Notes: a model not told the origin generated them from the sequence alone. A stretch of DNA of 64,000 bases from Magnetospirillum sp. (GCA_027532905.1 JAPZUA010000001.1:1299950-1363949); one strand, 5' to 3'. Counted from the first letter of the stretch, positions 22,150 to 31,969 are shown. Made by a program: numbers and translations.

Positions 22150-22977
22150 CTAAAGCCCCGTACGCACGTCCCACAGTTCGGGGAACAGGCGGATGTCGAG
22201 GAGCTTTTTCAAATAGCCGACACCGGCGGTACCACCCGTCCCGCGCTTGAAGCCGATCACGCGTTCGACGGTCGTCACATGCCGGAACCGCCATTGGCGC
22301 AATCCGTCTTCGAGGTCGACGAGTTCTTCGGCCAGTTCGTAGAGATCGAAATAGCGTTTGGTGTCGCGATAGACTTCCGCCCACGCGGCTTCGACCGAGG
22401 CGTTCGGCGCGTAAGGCTGGCGCCAGTCGCGCGACGTGGCCGCCGCATCGAGGGCAAAGCCGCGGCGGCCAAGCAGCCGAATCGCTTCGTCGTAGAGCGA
22501 CGGCTCAGCCAATGCGTTTTCCAGCGTCGAAAGAATGTCGGCGCGATGGCGGTGGGCGGCGAGGAAGCGCGCATCCTTGTTGCCGCACATGAATTCGATG
22601 AGACGGTACTGGTAGCTTTGGAAGCCCGAGGAATGGCCGAGGGAGGCGCGAAACGCGCTGTATTCGCTGGGCGTCATCGTCGCCAGCACGTCCCACGCCT
22701 GGATGAGCTGCGCGAAGATGCGCGCCACGCGTGCCAAGCCCTTGAAGGCGGGGCCGAGATCGTCGGACGCGACGCAAGTGCGCGCGCGTTTCATCTCATC
22801 GATGACGAGCTTCATCCAAAGCTCGCTCGTCTGGTGCTGCACGATGAACAGCAATTCGTTGGGATCGCCCGACAACGGCTTCTGCGCGCCCAGCAAAGAA
22901 TCCAGCGACAAATAGTCGCCATAGCTCATCGACGCGGCAAAATCCTTGTGGGCTGCGTCGGGCGTGTCGCCGGTCAT
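22150..22977 (-). CDS. kynA: Tryptophan 2,3-dioxygenase
   Basis: Haem enzyme opening the indole ring of L-tryptophan to N-formylkynurenine, first step of the kynurenine pathway. The 275-residue protein shows the family blocks: [16 protein letters not shown] near the start, [14 protein letters not shown] (about 44-57), [14 protein letters not shown] (about 115-128) and [19 protein letters not shown] near the end, with the conserved His of that block expected to bind haem. The ATG at 22977 lies 17 bases after the kynU stop, so the pair forms one leftward operon. Confidence 0.96.
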   Translation of the reverse strand: MTGDTPDAAHKDFAASMSYGDYLSLDSLLGAQKPLSGDPNELLFIVQHQTSELWMKLVIDEMKRARTCVASDDLGPAFKGLARVARIFAQLIQAWDVLATMTPSEYSAFRASLGHSSGFQSYQYRLIEFMCGNKDARFLAAHRHRADILSTLENALAEPSLYDEAIRLLGRRGFALDAAATSRDWRQPYAPNASVEAAWAEVYRDTKRYFDLYELAEELVDLEDGLRQWRFRHVTTVERVIGFKRGTGGTAGVGYLKKLLDIRLFPELWDVRTGL

Positions 22978-22994
22978 GTTCTGCGCGGGGGCAT

Positions 22995-24278
22995 TTACGT
23001 GACCGCAGCGCGAACCGCGTATTTGGGATCCTCGAAGGCGCGCGTTTCGATCACGTCGGCGAGATTGGCCGCCGCATCCCACACATCGACATAGCGCAGA
23101 TAGAGGGGGGCGAAGCCGAAGCGCATGATGTCCGGCATGCGGAAATCGCCGATCACGCGCCGCTCGATCAGCGCCTGCACGATCTCGTAGCCCTTTGGAT
23201 GGCTGTAGGAGAGCTGGCTGCCGCGCTTGTCGAAATCGCGCGGGCTCACGCGCGCGAGGCCGAGCTTTTCGCCGACCGAATCGATCAGGATGCGGAAAAT
23301 CTCGGTCAGGGCTTCGGATTTCGAGCGGATGTCTTCCATCTTCCAGCGCAGCATCGCATCCACGCCGCATTCGAGCGTGCGCAGCGACAGGATCGAGGGC
23401 GACGACACGATGGCGCGCTGCATGCCCTCGGCCGGGCGAAAGTCGGTTTCGAACTTGAACGGGGCGGCATGGCCGAGCCAGCCTTGGAGCGGCTGGCGGA
23501 AGCTCGCCTGCAGACGCGTGGCCACGTAGAGAAACGCCGGCGCGCCCGGCCCGCCATTCAGATATTTGTAGCCGCAGCCAACTGCGTAATCGACGTCACA
23601 TCCCGTGAGGTCCACCGGCAAGGCACCCGCCGAATGGGCCAAGTCCCAGATCGCGAGTGCGCCCTTGGCGTGGGCCGCACGCGTGATCGCGGCCATGTCG
23701 TGCAGTTCGCCGGTGCGGTAGTCGACATGGCCCAGCATCACGGCGACCGTGTCGTCGTCGATCGCTTCGACAAGCTCGGATACCGTATCGAAGAGCTTCA
23801 GCTTGTGGCCCTGGCCCAATTGCTTGAAGAGCCCGTCGGCCATGTAGAGGTCGGTCGGGAAATTGCCGCGATCGGAGAGGATCGTGCGCCGCTTGGGCCG
23901 CTCGGCCACAGCGGCCGCCACGAGCTTGTAGAGATTGAGCGAGGTCGTATCGCACGCCGCGACGGTACCTTCGGGTGCGCCGATCAGACGGCCGATCTTG
24001 TCGCCGAGCGTGAGCGGCAACTGCATCCAGCCGTGTTTGGTCCAGCCCGCGATGAGGTCTTCGCCCCATTCCTGGCGCATCGCTTCGAAGATGCGGTTGG
24101 GTGCAAGGCGCGGCAGCGGGCCCAGCGAATTGCCGTCGAGATACACAAGGCCTGCGGGCAAAAGGAAATGGTCGCGCGCACGGCCCAGCGGGTCGTTGGC
24201 GTCCATGGCTTTGGCGTCGGCGCGGGTTGGCGCTTCAGACGGAAAGGGCGAGTGGCGGTCGAGCGAGGCTTGCGGCAT
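22995..24278 (-). CDS. kynU: Kynureninase
   Basis: PLP enzyme cleaving kynurenine (or 3-hydroxykynurenine) to anthranilate (or 3-hydroxyanthranilate) and alanine. The 427-residue sequence has FPSE and [11 protein letters not shown] near the N-terminus, the [13 protein letters not shown] aspartate loop and the PLP-lysine block [17 protein letters not shown] start at the ATG 24276-24278 ([10 protein letters not shown]); the longer open frame upstream is a shadow of hsp20. Upstream of kynA in the same operon. The formamidase step (kynB) is not encoded in this window. Confidence 0.96.
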   Translation of the reverse strand: MPQASLDRHSPFPSEAPTRADAKAMDANDPLGRARDHFLLPAGLVYLDGNSLGPLPRLAPNRIFEAMRQEWGEDLIAGWTKHGWMQLPLTLGDKIGRLIGAPEGTVAACDTTSLNLYKLVAAAVAERPKRRTILSDRGNFPTDLYMADGLFKQLGQGHKLKLFDTVSELVEAIDDDTVAVMLGHVDYRTGELHDMAAITRAAHAKGALAIWDLAHSAGALPVDLTGCDVDYAVGCGYKYLNGGPGAPAFLYVATRLQASFRQPLQGWLGHAAPFKFETDFRPAEGMQRAIVSSPSILSLRTLECGVDAMLRWKMEDIRSKSEALTEIFRILIDSVGEKLGLARVSPRDFDKRGSQLSYSHPKGYEIVQALIERRVIGDFRMPDIMRFGFAPLYLRYVDVWDAAANLADVIETRAFEDPKYAVRAAVT

Positions 24279-24336
24279 GGCGTCAATAAAGCCTCGCTCG
24301 GGCGCGAGATTCAATAGGCTTGAAGAAGGCCTGCCC

Positions 24337-24831
24337 TCAACCGGATTTGACCGCGACTTTGATCGCCCGGCGCTCGGCTTCCACGGGGCGCGGCACGAGA
24401 ACGTGCAGCACGCCGTTTTCGAAGTGCCCTTCGATGCGCGCGGGATCCACGTCGAACGGCAATTCGAAACGCCGCACGAACTTGCCGTAGGCACGTTCGC
24501 TCAGATGCGTGCGCTTGCCGCCGCCCGGATCGTCTTTTTCGACCGTTCGCTCGGCTGCAACCGTCAGCACGCCGTCTTCGATCTCGACCGCCACGTCCTT
24601 GGGGTCGATGCCGGGCAGATCGAATTGGAATTCGACGCCGGCGTCGGTTTCGCAGACCTCGGCGGCCGGGCTCAAAAAGGCCGCCGCCCCGACCGGCGGG
24701 GCGGAAAAGCCGCGCGTGAAATCGTCGAACATGCGGTCCATTTCGCGGCGCATGGCCGCAAACGGATCGCGCGCGGCCGGTGCGTTCGCCGAAACGCCGC
24801 GCGCATTGGGCAGCAGCGGTCTGAAATCCAT
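24337..24831 (-). CDS. Small heat shock protein, Hsp20/alpha-crystallin family
   Basis: ATP-independent holdase chaperone of 164 residues. The alpha-crystallin domain spans about residues 55-150, with FDLPGIDPKDVAVEIEDGVL and the closing GVL motif in FENGVLHVLVPR. The N-terminal arm contains DPFAAMRREMDRMFDDF, typical of class A/HspA proteins. A GGAGGA ribosome binding site precedes the ATG at 24831. Its leader carries a CCGGCCC/GGGCCGG hairpin (24865-24891) and an FNR/FixK-like box lies about 100 bp upstream; whether it is heat- or oxygen-controlled cannot be decided here. Confidence 0.95.
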   Translation of the reverse strand: MDFRPLLPNARGVSANAPAARDPFAAMRREMDRMFDDFTRGFSAPPVGAAAFLSPAAEVCETDAGVEFQFDLPGIDPKDVAVEIEDGVLTVAAERTVEKDDPGGGKRTHLSERAYGKFVRRFELPFDVDPARIEGHFENGVLHVLVPRPVEAERRAIKVAVKSG

Positions 24832-24930
24832 AGCATTCCTCCTTCGGGATCGATGCGCGAAGCCCCGGCCCGCTTGGAAAAAAGGGGCCGGAAGCGAAGC
24901 GCATTATCCGCCAAGGCGGCGCTGCCCGAT

Positions 24931-24944
24931 ATGATCTAGGTCAA
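24931..24944. promoter_or_regulatory. FNR/FixK-like box upstream of hsp20
   Basis: ATGATCTAGGTCAA has the TGA-N6-TCA core and most bases of the FixK/FNR consensus TTGAT-N4-(A/G)TCAA; only the first base departs. It overlaps the htpG stop codon and lies about 100 bp upstream of hsp20. A real site would tie this chaperone to low oxygen, as for the cco genes in this window. Confidence 0.4.
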
Positions 24945-26809
24945 GCGGCGGCGAATCCGGCGGCAAGCGTGCTCGCGAGGCGCTTGGCGAAGGCGGACGG
25001 GTCGTCGAGCTTGTCGCCTTCCACGATGCGCGCCTGGTCGAACAGCAGTTTCGCCACTTCGCTCACGCGGGCCTGCACGGCCGTGTTGTCGCCCTGCTCG
25101 CGAAGCTTGCGCGCCAGCGCCTGGATCAGCGCGTGCTCGGGGTTGAGCTCGAGGATGCGCTTGGCGGCCGCACGCAGCTGCTTGTGCTGGCGCAGCATGC
25201 GCTCCAAATGGATATCCATGTCGCTGTCGTCGGCCACCAAGCACACGGCACTTTCGGCCAGACGCTGGCTCGCGCGCACGTCCTTGACGTCGTCGCCGAG
25301 GGCGAGCCGGAACAGCGCCACCAACGGGGCGATGTCGGGCGTTGCCTCGTCTTTCTTGGCATCTTCGGGCTTCTCGGCTTCGGCGATCTTGTCGAGATCG
25401 GCGGAGCCGCGCGTGACGGAGGCGAATTTTTTGCCCTCGAAATCGGTCGTCTGCGCGATCCAGAATTCGTCGACGGGGTCGGACAGCAGCAGCACCTCGA
25501 TGCCGCGCTTGGCGAACCCTTCGAGATGCGGGCTGTTGGCCACCGTCTTCGCGTCGTCGCCGGCGATGTAGTAGATCGTCTCCTGGCCCGGCTTCATGCG
25601 CGCAACGTAGTCGGCAAGCCCGACCCATTTGTCGGGTGCCGTCGTGGTGCGGAAGCGGGCGAGCGACAGCACGCGGCCGCCGTTTTCGGCATCTTCGAAA
25701 ATGCCTTCCTTCATCGCTTCGCCGAACGAATCCCAGAAGACGGCGTAGGAATCGGCATCGTCCTTGGCGCGCTTTTCGAGCTCGCCCAGCACGCGCGCGG
25801 TAATGCCCTGGCGGATCAGGCGCACGACCGGATTGTTCTGCAGCATCTCGCGGCTCACATTGAGCGGCAGATCTTCCGAATCGACCACGCCGCGCAGGAA
25901 ACGCAGATAGCGCGGCACCAAACCCTCGGGCGCTTCGTTCACGAACACGCGCCGCACATAGAGCTTCACGCCGTGCTTGCGCTCAGGCGCAAACAGATCG
26001 AATGGCCGGATGCCCGGCACGTAAAGCAGTGCGGTGTATTCGATCTTGCCCTCGGCCCGCCAATGCAGCGTGCCCCAGGGTTCGTCGAACCCGTGCGAGA
26101 GATGGCGGTAGAACTCCGTGTGCTGTTCGGCCGTGACTTCGTTTTTGGAGCGCGTCCACAAAGCCGAAGCGCGGTTCAGCGTCTGGTCGCCGAGCTTGAT
26201 CGGGATTGCGATATGGTCGGAATAGCGGCGCACGATTTCGCCGAGCTTGTCGGCGTCCAGGAACTCGGTGGCGTCGTCCTTGAGATGCAGGCGGATCGAC
26301 GTGCCGCGCTTGGCAAGCTCGATCTCGTCGATCGTGTAGCTGCCCTTGCCGTCGGACTCCCAGCGCCAGCCAGCATCGCTGCCTGCTTTGCGCGATTCGA
26401 CCGTGACCTTGTCGGCCACCATGAAGGCCGAATAGAAGCCCACACCGAATTGGCCGATCAGCGGCATATCCTTGCGCTGGCCCGCATCGAGCGCCTTCAC
26501 GAAAGCGGCCGTGCCCGAACGCGCGATGGTGCCCAGATTGGCCACGAGATCGTCGCGATCCATGCCGATGCCGTTGTCGGCGATGGTCAGCGTTTTTCCG
26601 CTCTCGTCGGCCGTCAGGAGCACGGCGAAATCCGTATCGTCGCCGGCAAGCGCTGCGTCCTGCTGCGCCAGAAATCGCAGCTTGTCGCAGGCGTCGGACG
26701 CGTTCGAAATCAGTTCGCGCAAAAACACCTGGCGTTCGCTGTAGAGCGAGTGCGCGACGATCTCGAGCAGGCGGCTCACTTCCGCCTGGAATTCGTGTTT
26801 TTCGGTCAT
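24941..26809 (-). CDS. htpG: Molecular chaperone HtpG (Hsp90)
   Basis: Dimeric ATP-dependent chaperone, 622 residues. The GHKL ATPase domain is intact: LISNASDACDKLRFL (about 35-49), IADNGIGMDRDDL (about 76-88) and GQFGVGFYSAFMVADKV (about 119-135). Middle and C-terminal domains follow at normal length. A heat-shock-type promoter is visible 34-62 bases upstream of the ATG. Transcribed toward hsp20, 109 bp away, so the two may share transcripts. Confidence 0.97.
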   Translation of the reverse strand: MTEKHEFQAEVSRLLEIVAHSLYSERQVFLRELISNASDACDKLRFLAQQDAALAGDDTDFAVLLTADESGKTLTIADNGIGMDRDDLVANLGTIARSGTAAFVKALDAGQRKDMPLIGQFGVGFYSAFMVADKVTVESRKAGSDAGWRWESDGKGSYTIDEIELAKRGTSIRLHLKDDATEFLDADKLGEIVRRYSDHIAIPIKLGDQTLNRASALWTRSKNEVTAEQHTEFYRHLSHGFDEPWGTLHWRAEGKIEYTALLYVPGIRPFDLFAPERKHGVKLYVRRVFVNEAPEGLVPRYLRFLRGVVDSEDLPLNVSREMLQNNPVVRLIRQGITARVLGELEKRAKDDADSYAVFWDSFGEAMKEGIFEDAENGGRVLSLARFRTTTAPDKWVGLADYVARMKPGQETIYYIAGDDAKTVANSPHLEGFAKRGIEVLLLSDPVDEFWIAQTTDFEGKKFASVTRGSADLDKIAEAEKPEDAKKDEATPDIAPLVALFRLALGDDVKDVRASQRLAESAVCLVADDSDMDIHLERMLRQHKQLRAAAKRILELNPEHALIQALARKLREQGDNTAVQARVSEVAKLLFDQARIVEGDKLDDPSAFAKRLASTLAAGFAAA

Positions 26810-26842
26810 CGGTAGCTCCGGATGGTCTTGTTTTGCCGGGCT

Positions 26843-26871
26843 ATCTAGTCGGGCTCTGCGGCCGAATCAAG
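26843..26871 (-). promoter_or_regulatory. Probable RpoH-type promoter of htpG
   Basis: Reading leftward, CTTGAT (26871-26866) and CTAGAT (26848-26843) are 17 bases apart, and htpG starts 34 bases further on. Alphaproteobacterial heat-shock promoters have a CTTG -35 core and a C(T/C)AT-like -10 at this spacing. A match by eye only; an RpoH gene is encoded 6 kb away. Confidence 0.45.
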
Positions 26872-26881
26872 AGAGCCTGCA

Positions 26882-27688
26882 TCAGCCCCACGGAAACGGG
26901 ATCGTCTCCCGGTCGCCGGTCGTGGCGAGCGTGTGGCTGACGATGCCGGTCTCGGCCGTCCAGCGATGCAGTTGCAGCCCCGGCGGCTCGAAGGTGAAAC
27001 CGCCCGCCGAGTCCGCGCGCAGATCGAGTGCAATCTGGTGCGCGGTCGAGGGGCACACGGACGCGATGGTGCCGGCAAAGCGCACTTGGATCGCGCGATG
27101 CACATGGCCGCAGACGACGCGCTCGACATTCGGGTAGCGCTTGACGATGGCGGCCAAACGCCCGTCGTCGCGCAAGCCCATCTTGTCCATGTGCGCGATA
27201 CCGGTCGCAAAAGGCGGGTGATGCTGAAAGATCAGCGTCGGCTTCGCCCCGCACGCCGCAAGCGTTGCGTCGAGCCAAGCGGCACGCGCGTCGCAGAACG
27301 TGCCCCACGGCTTCTTGGGCTCGGACGTATCGACCGCCACAAGGCGCACCGGATGATCGTCGACCGCATAATGGAAGAAGTCGCCCTCGGCCACACGATC
27401 GCCGCCGGCATGCGGGAACGCGGCCTTCAACGTCGCGCGCGCGTCGTGGTTGCCGGGCACGACAAGCAAGGGCGCTTTGAGCGGTGCGAGGATCTCGCGC
27501 AGGAGCCCGTATTCGACGGCCGAACCGCGCTCGACGAGGTCGCCGGTGGCGAGCACGATGTCGGGCTGCGGGTCGAGCGCGTTCAGCACGGCGACGGCCT
27601 TGGTCAGATACGACACGGTATCAACCTTGCCGTAGGCGAATTTGCCGTCGGTCTGGATATGGAGGTCTGATATCTGGGCGATGAGCAT
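26882..27688 (-). CDS. CpdA-like 3',5'-cyclic nucleotide phosphodiesterase (metallophosphoesterase)
   Basis: A 268-residue calcineurin-like phosphoesterase. All metal motifs are intact: ISDLHI (residues 5-10), GDLVERG (about 49-55), GNHD (about 80-83), FQHHPP (about 156-161) and GHVH (about 197-200). This order and the N-terminal MLIAQISDLHI match the CpdA/class III cyclic nucleotide phosphodiesterases, which hydrolyse cAMP. Substrate identity is inferred from family similarity. The ATG at 27686-27688 faces the helicase gene divergently across 42 bp. Confidence 0.85.
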   Translation of the reverse strand: MLIAQISDLHIQTDGKFAYGKVDTVSYLTKAVAVLNALDPQPDIVLATGDLVERGSAVEYGLLREILAPLKAPLLVVPGNHDARATLKAAFPHAGGDRVAEGDFFHYAVDDHPVRLVAVDTSEPKKPWGTFCDARAAWLDATLAACGAKPTLIFQHHPPFATGIAHMDKMGLRDDGRLAAIVKRYPNVERVVCGHVHRAIQVRFAGTIASVCPSTAHQIALDLRADSAGGFTFEPPGLQLHRWTAETGIVSHTLATTGDRETIPFPWG

Positions 27689-27730
27689 GGCTTGAATTCG
27701 CCCGGCAGGCGGGCAAGAGTCAAGGTCGCG

Positions 27731-30187
27731 ATGCAAGACTCCAAGGTTACGGCCGTCTTGGGGCCGACGAATACGGGAAAGACCTTTCTGGCGGTCGAGC
27801 GCATGCTGGGCCATCGCACCGGCATGATCGGCTTTCCGCTGCGCCTGCTGGCGCGCGAAAACTACGAACGCATCGCAGCCTCCAAGGGCGCTTCACAAGT
27901 CGCCCTCGTCACCGGCGAGGAGCGCATCGTGCCGCCCTATGCGCGCTGGTTCGTGTGCACGGTCGAGGCGATGCCGATCGAGCGCGAGGTGGGGTTCCTT
28001 GCCGTCGACGAAATCCAGATGATCGCCGACCGCGAGCGCGGCCATGTCTTCGTCGACCGGCTCCTGCATGCGCGCGGGCGCAACGAGACGATGTTCATGG
28101 GGGCCGAATCCGCCCGGCCCTTGATCCGGCGCCTGGTGCCCGAGGCCGAATTCGTCGTGCGCCCGCGCCTTTCGACGCTTACCTATGCGGGCCCGCGCAA
28201 GATCACGCGCCTGCCCAGGCGCAGCGCCATCGTCGCGTTTTCGGCCGCCGAGGTTTACGAGATCGCCGAGCTTGTGCGCCGCCAGCGCGGCGGGGCGGCC
28301 CTCGTGTTCGGCGCTTTGAGCCCGCGCACGCGCAACGCGCAGGTCGCCATGTACCAGTCGGGCGACGTCGACTATCTGATCGCGACCGACGCGATCGGCA
28401 TGGGCCTCAACATGGATATCGACCATGTCGCGTTTGCGGCGACGGCGAAGTTCGACGGCCGCCATATGCGAAGGCTCCTCGCGCCTGAGCTTGGCCAGAT
28501 CGCCGGGCGTGCCGGCCGCAACATGACCAACGGCACCTTCGGCACCACGGCCGATGTGGGCCCGCTCGACGCCGATCTTGTCGAAGCGATCGAGGAGCAC
28601 CGCTTCCCGCCCCTCACCCATTGCTATTGGCGCAATTCCGATCTCGATTTCCGCACGCTCGACGGGCTGCTCGAAACGCTCGACAGGCGAGCACCTTGGC
28701 CCGAGCTCGTGCGCGTGCGCGATGCCGACGACCATCTGGCTTTGCAGGCGCTGGCGCGCGATGCCGACATCCGCGCTTTGTCGCGCGGGCGTGTGGGGCT
28801 GCTGTGGGAGGTGGCACGCATCCCCGATTTCCGCAAACAGATGGCCGACACGCATCCGCGCCTGCTCGCCAAAATCTTCGGCCATCTTGCGGGGCCCGCG
28901 GGCCGCCTGCCGCAGGATTGGGTCGACCGCCAAATCGAGCGCATCGATTCGGCCGACGGCGATATCGACAAATTGCTGCAGCAGATCTCCGCCATCCGTA
29001 CCTGGACCTACGTGTCGCACCGACCCGACTGGATCGCCGATGCCGAGGGCGTGCAAGCCCGTGCCCGCGCGGTCGAAGACCGTTTGTCGGACGCGCTGCA
29101 CGAGCGGCTCACGCAGCGCTTCGTCGACCGGCGCAATGCCGTCATCGTGCGCAAACTCGCCGACGGCAGCGAATTGCTGGCGGCCGTGACGGCGTCGGGC
29201 GACGTGCTCGTCGAAGGCATGCCCGCCGGCAAGCTCGACGGGTTCGAGTTTCGCCCCGACCCGTCGCTCGATATGGGCGTGGCCGCGTTGCGCGCGGCCG
29301 CCAACCGCGCCTTGCGCCGCGATGTGGGCTTGCGCGTGCAGAAATTCGTCGCCGACGACGATGCCGCGTTCACGCTGCTGCCGGATGCGCGCATCGCGTG
29401 GCACGGCCAGCAAGTGGCAAAGCTCGTTGCCGGTACGGAAGCGCTTGCACCCGAAATCCAGCTTGCGCGCGCCGATCTGCTCGAGCCTGCACACCGGCAG
29501 GCCGTTTCGCGCCGTTTAGCCGAATGGCTGCAGGCCTGGCTCAAACAGCATATGGCCCCGCTCCTGCGCCTCAAGACCGAGCCGCTGCCCGCCGCCGCAC
29601 GCGGTCTTGCGTTCGAGCTTGCGGCGTCGCTCGGTGCCATCGCCGCATCCGACACGACGATTGCCCTCGACAGTCTCGACCGCACCGCGCGCGGGCGCCT
29701 TGCCTCGATCGGCGTGCATGTCGGCGTGCGCGCGGCCTACGTGCCCGCACTTAAAGACCACGCCGCGACGAAGCTGCGCGCCCTGCTGTGGTCCATTCAT
29801 CGCGGCAGCGAGGGCGTGCCGCCGCCGCCGGGCAAGCTCAGCGTGCCGCGCGCCGACCAGCCGCCGGGCCTGATGGCCGCGTGCCTCTATCTGCCGGCCG
29901 GCCCCTTGTTTGTGCGCGCCGACCGGCTCGAAAAGCTCGCCCAAGCGCTGCTGCAAACCGGGCGCGCAGGGCCGTTTGCGCTCGATCCCGCTTGGGCCAA
30001 GCTCGTCGATTGCGAGGCGGCGACGCTGCCGGCGGTCGCGGTATCGCTCGGCTATCGCCTGCAGCAGGGCGAAAACGGACCGATGTTTGCAGCCCATCGC
30101 GGCGGGGCCGCGAGGCGGCGCCCGAGGCCCACGCCGGGCGATGCCGCGTCGCCCTTTTCGGTCTTGTCGGGGATTGCGCGCAAATGA
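27731..30187 (+). CDS. SUV3-like DEAD/DEAH-type RNA helicase
   Basis: Superfamily 2 helicase of 818 residues, related to the mitochondrial RNA helicase SUV3 (SUPV3L1). Walker A is GPTNTGKT (11-18), motif II is DEIQ (93-96) and motif VI is QIAGRAGR (256-263). The long C-terminal part contains further SUV3-like and unassigned sequence. Alphaproteobacterial members occur next to an S4 RNA-binding gene and fdxA/carD, as here. It probably acts in RNA turnover or ribosome-linked RNA remodelling (inference). I use the ATG at 27731; an in-frame TTG 39 bases upstream lies against cpdA. Its TGA overlaps the S4 gene's ATG (ATGA). Confidence 0.9.
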   Translation: MQDSKVTAVLGPTNTGKTFLAVERMLGHRTGMIGFPLRLLARENYERIAASKGASQVALVTGEERIVPPYARWFVCTVEAMPIEREVGFLAVDEIQMIADRERGHVFVDRLLHARGRNETMFMGAESARPLIRRLVPEAEFVVRPRLSTLTYAGPRKITRLPRRSAIVAFSAAEVYEIAELVRRQRGGAALVFGALSPRTRNAQVAMYQSGDVDYLIATDAIGMGLNMDIDHVAFAATAKFDGRHMRRLLAPELGQIAGRAGRNMTNGTFGTTADVGPLDADLVEAIEEHRFPPLTHCYWRNSDLDFRTLDGLLETLDRRAPWPELVRVRDADDHLALQALARDADIRALSRGRVGLLWEVARIPDFRKQMADTHPRLLAKIFGHLAGPAGRLPQDWVDRQIERIDSADGDIDKLLQQISAIRTWTYVSHRPDWIADAEGVQARARAVEDRLSDALHERLTQRFVDRRNAVIVRKLADGSELLAAVTASGDVLVEGMPAGKLDGFEFRPDPSLDMGVAALRAAANRALRRDVGLRVQKFVADDDAAFTLLPDARIAWHGQQVAKLVAGTEALAPEIQLARADLLEPAHRQAVSRRLAEWLQAWLKQHMAPLLRLKTEPLPAAARGLAFELAASLGAIAASDTTIALDSLDRTARGRLASIGVHVGVRAAYVPALKDHAATKLRALLWSIHRGSEGVPPPPGKLSVPRADQPPGLMAACLYLPAGPLFVRADRLEKLAQALLQTGRAGPFALDPAWAKLVDCEAATLPAVAVSLGYRLQQGENGPMFAAHRGGAARRRPRPTPGDAASPFSVLSGIARK

Positions 30188-30465
30188 ACGGCGAAGAAAC
30201 ACCAGACCGCATGCGCGCCGACAAATTCCTGTGGATCGCGCGCTTCTTCCGCTCGCGCGCACAGGCGCAAAGCGTGCTCGAAGCGGGCCGCGTGCGCTGC
30301 CGCGGCCGCATCCTCGACAAGGGCGACGCTGTCAAACAAGGCGACGTTCTCACCTTCACGCAAGGCGACAAGCTGCGCACGGTCGAGATCCTGGGTTTCG
30401 CGCCCAAACGCGGCAATGCCGCCCAGGGGCAAGCGCTCTATCGCGATCTTTACGAAGCGGTTTGA
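30184..30465 (+). CDS. S4-domain RNA-binding protein (Hsp15-like)
   Basis: A 93-residue protein with an S4 domain starting at [20 protein letters not shown] (about residues 9-28) and the [20 protein letters not shown] loop that contacts RNA. It resembles Hsp15/YrfH, which binds stalled 50S subunits carrying nascent chains. The start codon overlaps the helicase stop by four bases, so translation is coupled and the two products may work on the same RNA substrate. Normal length for the family. Confidence 0.9.
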   Translation: MNGEETPDRMRADKFLWIARFFRSRAQAQSVLEAGRVRCRGRILDKGDAVKQGDVLTFTQGDKLRTVEILGFAPKRGNAAQGQALYRDLYEAV

Positions 30466-30554
30466 CCCTGCTGGGCACAGGGTTGCCGAGGGCGAAGGGC
30501 TATGCTACCCGAACAGTCGGAACCGGTGCGTGCGTAAAGGCCAGAGAGAGCGCG

Positions 30555-30896
30555 ATGACCTATATCGTCAACGACAACTGCATCAAGTGCAAATACACCG
30601 ACTGCGTGGAAGTGTGCCCGGTCGATTGCTTCTACGAAGGCGAGAACATGCTCGTCATCAAGGCCGACGAGTGCATCGATTGCGGCGTGTGCGAGCCCGA
30701 ATGCCCGGCCGAAGCGATTCGCCCCGACACCGACCCCTCGGCCCAGCCCTGGATCGCCATCAACACCGAGTACGCCGAGAAATGGCCGAATCTGCGTCGC
30801 AAGAAAGATGCGCCCGCCGATGCCGATTCCTGGAAGGGTGTTGAGGGAAAGTTCGACAAGTATTTTTCTCCTAAGCCTGGCTCGGGAAACCCATAA
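30555..30896 (+). CDS. fdxA: Ferredoxin FdxA, 7Fe-8S type
   Basis: A 113-residue electron carrier. Ligands for the [3Fe-4S] cluster are Cys9, Cys17, Cys21 and Cys50 (three of these bind iron, with one shared position typical of the family pattern), and for the [4Fe-4S] cluster Cys40, Cys43, Cys46 and Cys25; Cys12 is the extra cysteine also seen in Azotobacter ferredoxin I. The C-terminal extension after residue 60 is that of alphaproteobacterial FdxA. A GAGAGAG ribosome binding site precedes the ATG. It sits between the S4 gene and carD, a conserved alphaproteobacterial arrangement. Confidence 0.95.
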   Translation: MTYIVNDNCIKCKYTDCVEVCPVDCFYEGENMLVIKADECIDCGVCEPECPAEAIRPDTDPSAQPWIAINTEYAEKWPNLRRKKDAPADADSWKGVEGKFDKYFSPKPGSGNP

Positions 30897-31313
30897 AAGT
30901 CGCGTTCCGGCGAAATTCAAGCCCTAAAGTCTCTCAAAAGGACCTTAGCCGTGCAAAAAACGCGCGGGTAAAGCGTGCTTTTTCGTCGTTTTTGTGATAG
31001 CTTAATAATCATCGGACTGTGGCAATTTCGTCGCAGGCCTCCTCCCCGGCAGGGGATCCCACGGGCCAGGATGCCCGCTTCTCGATCGCCGTTTTAGCTG
31101 TCCGGACAAAGGATTAGCTCAAATGGACAAGGGCCGATTTGCCAAACCGGCACATCGGAACGGCGGGGTTTTCGCCAATTCTCCCCGGAGAATAGGTGAA
31201 ATAGACCCTCCCGAGAGCAGCGTCCGACGGTGTGTGGGGTTCGACGGCCGATTTACGAGTGGCACATTCCGGCCGGTTTTTTTCCGGTCGGTTCTGAAAG
31301 GAGCGGCTTTTCC
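30897..31313. other. 417-base fdxA-carD intergenic region with long carD leader
   Basis: No well-supported gene lies here. The sequence shows an AT-rich patch at about 30990-31012 (GATAGCTTAATAAT) that could hold the carD -10 region, which would make a leader of about 300 bases. The leader contains several GC-rich hairpins, a weak upstream reading frame (31123-31317) and a hairpin just before the carD ribosome binding site. A run AAAAAACGCGC...GCGTGCTTTTT at 30954-30983 may terminate fdxA transcription. Confidence 0.5.
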
Positions 31314-31317
31314 ATGA
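31123..31317 (+). CDS. Candidate 64-codon upstream reading frame coupled to carD (weak)
   Basis: An open frame begins at ATG 31123, eight bases after an AAAGGA sequence, and its TGA overlaps the carD start as ATGA. That geometry is what a translated, coupled leader frame would show. The deduced product (MDKGRFAKPAHRNGG...) resembles no family I know and has ordinary high-Arg, high-Pro composition, so it could equally be chance. Listed for its start/stop geometry only. Confidence 0.25.
   Translation: MDKGRFAKPAHRNGGVFANSPRRIGEIDPPESSVRRCVGFDGRFTSGTFRPVFFRSVLKGAAFP
31269..31291 (+). promoter_or_regulatory. Hairpin with seven-T loop directly upstream of the carD ribosome binding site
   Basis: CCGGCCGG (31269-31276) pairs with CCGGTCGG (31284-31291) across a loop of seven T, allowing one G-U pair. 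The AAAGGAG ribosome binding site begins five bases after the stem (31297-31303). The hairpin could tune carD translation or act as a pausing site. Confidence 0.45.
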
Positions 31318-31838
31318 CGCTACGCAAGACGACAGTGCGCGAAACCGACGATCTGGGCTTTGCCGTGGGCGACCACGTTGTCTACCCGACCCATGGCGTG
31401 GGCAAAATCACCGGCCTCGAATCGCAGGAAATCGCGGGCACCAAGCTGCGTCTGTTCGTGATCCAGTTCGACAAGGATCGCATGACGCTGCGCGTGCCGA
31501 TGATGAAGGCCAAAACCTCGGGCCTGCGCCGTCTTTGCACGAAAAAGGAAATGCAGAACGCGCTCGCCACGCTGAAGGCACGCGCGCGCATCCGCCGCAC
31601 CATGTGGAGCCGCCGCGCGCAGGAATACGAAGCCAAGATCAATTCGGGCGACCCCAAGGCGATCGCCGAAGTCGTGCGCGACCTGCACCGCAATGCCGGC
31701 CAGCCCGACCAGTCGTTCAGCGAACGCCAGATGTACCAGGCGGCCCTCGACCGTCTGGTGCGCGAATTCGCGGCCGTCGAAAAGATCACGGAAGAAGTGG
31801 CCGTGCAGCGCCTCGAAGCGATGCTGAAAGCCGCTTAA
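31314..31838 (+). CDS. carD: CarD-family transcriptional regulator
   Basis: A 174-residue RNA polymerase-binding protein. The N-terminal Tudor-like RNA polymerase interaction domain is at about residues 17-75 (GDHVVYPTHGVGKITGLE, then IQFDKDRMTLRVPM), and the rest is a helical DNA-binding domain containing RRTMWSRRAQEYEAKINSGD. CarD stabilises the open promoter complex, notably at rRNA promoters in other bacteria. The ATG at 31314 follows AAAGGAG. It closes the S4-fdxA-carD run and is followed by a strong terminator. Confidence 0.95.
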   Translation: MTLRKTTVRETDDLGFAVGDHVVYPTHGVGKITGLESQEIAGTKLRLFVIQFDKDRMTLRVPMMKAKTSGLRRLCTKKEMQNALATLKARARIRRTMWSRRAQEYEAKINSGDPKAIAEVVRDLHRNAGQPDQSFSERQMYQAALDRLVREFAAVEKITEEVAVQRLEAMLKAA

Positions 31839-31869
31839 GTCCGAACGCAAGTTCAAGGGACCAAGCAGA

Positions 31870-31901
31870 AACCCCGCCGGGTCGAACCGGCGGGGTTTTT
31901 G
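31870..31901 (+). terminator. Intrinsic terminator of carD
   Basis: AACCCCGCCGG and CCGGCGGGGTT form an 11-bp stem around GTCGAA, followed by TTTTG. A smaller GAAC-GCAA-GTTC tetraloop hairpin (31844-31855), sharing 14 bases with the acnA terminator, lies just upstream. Confidence 0.92.
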
Positions 31902-31969
31902 TTTGGTGGATTAAGTTGGGGGGCTTTTTTGTTTGGGGCGGCGCGAGCGCGCACGTTAGCTTTGCGGCG

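Noticed and set aside
24279-24494. Longer KynU N-terminus overlapping hsp20
   Set aside because: The added residues are the out-of-frame reading of hsp20; normal kynureninase starts at [10 protein letters not shown].
31215-31270. tmRNA-like GGGGTTCGAC in the carD leader
   Set aside because: No tag reading frame or acceptor pairing was found; chance similarity.
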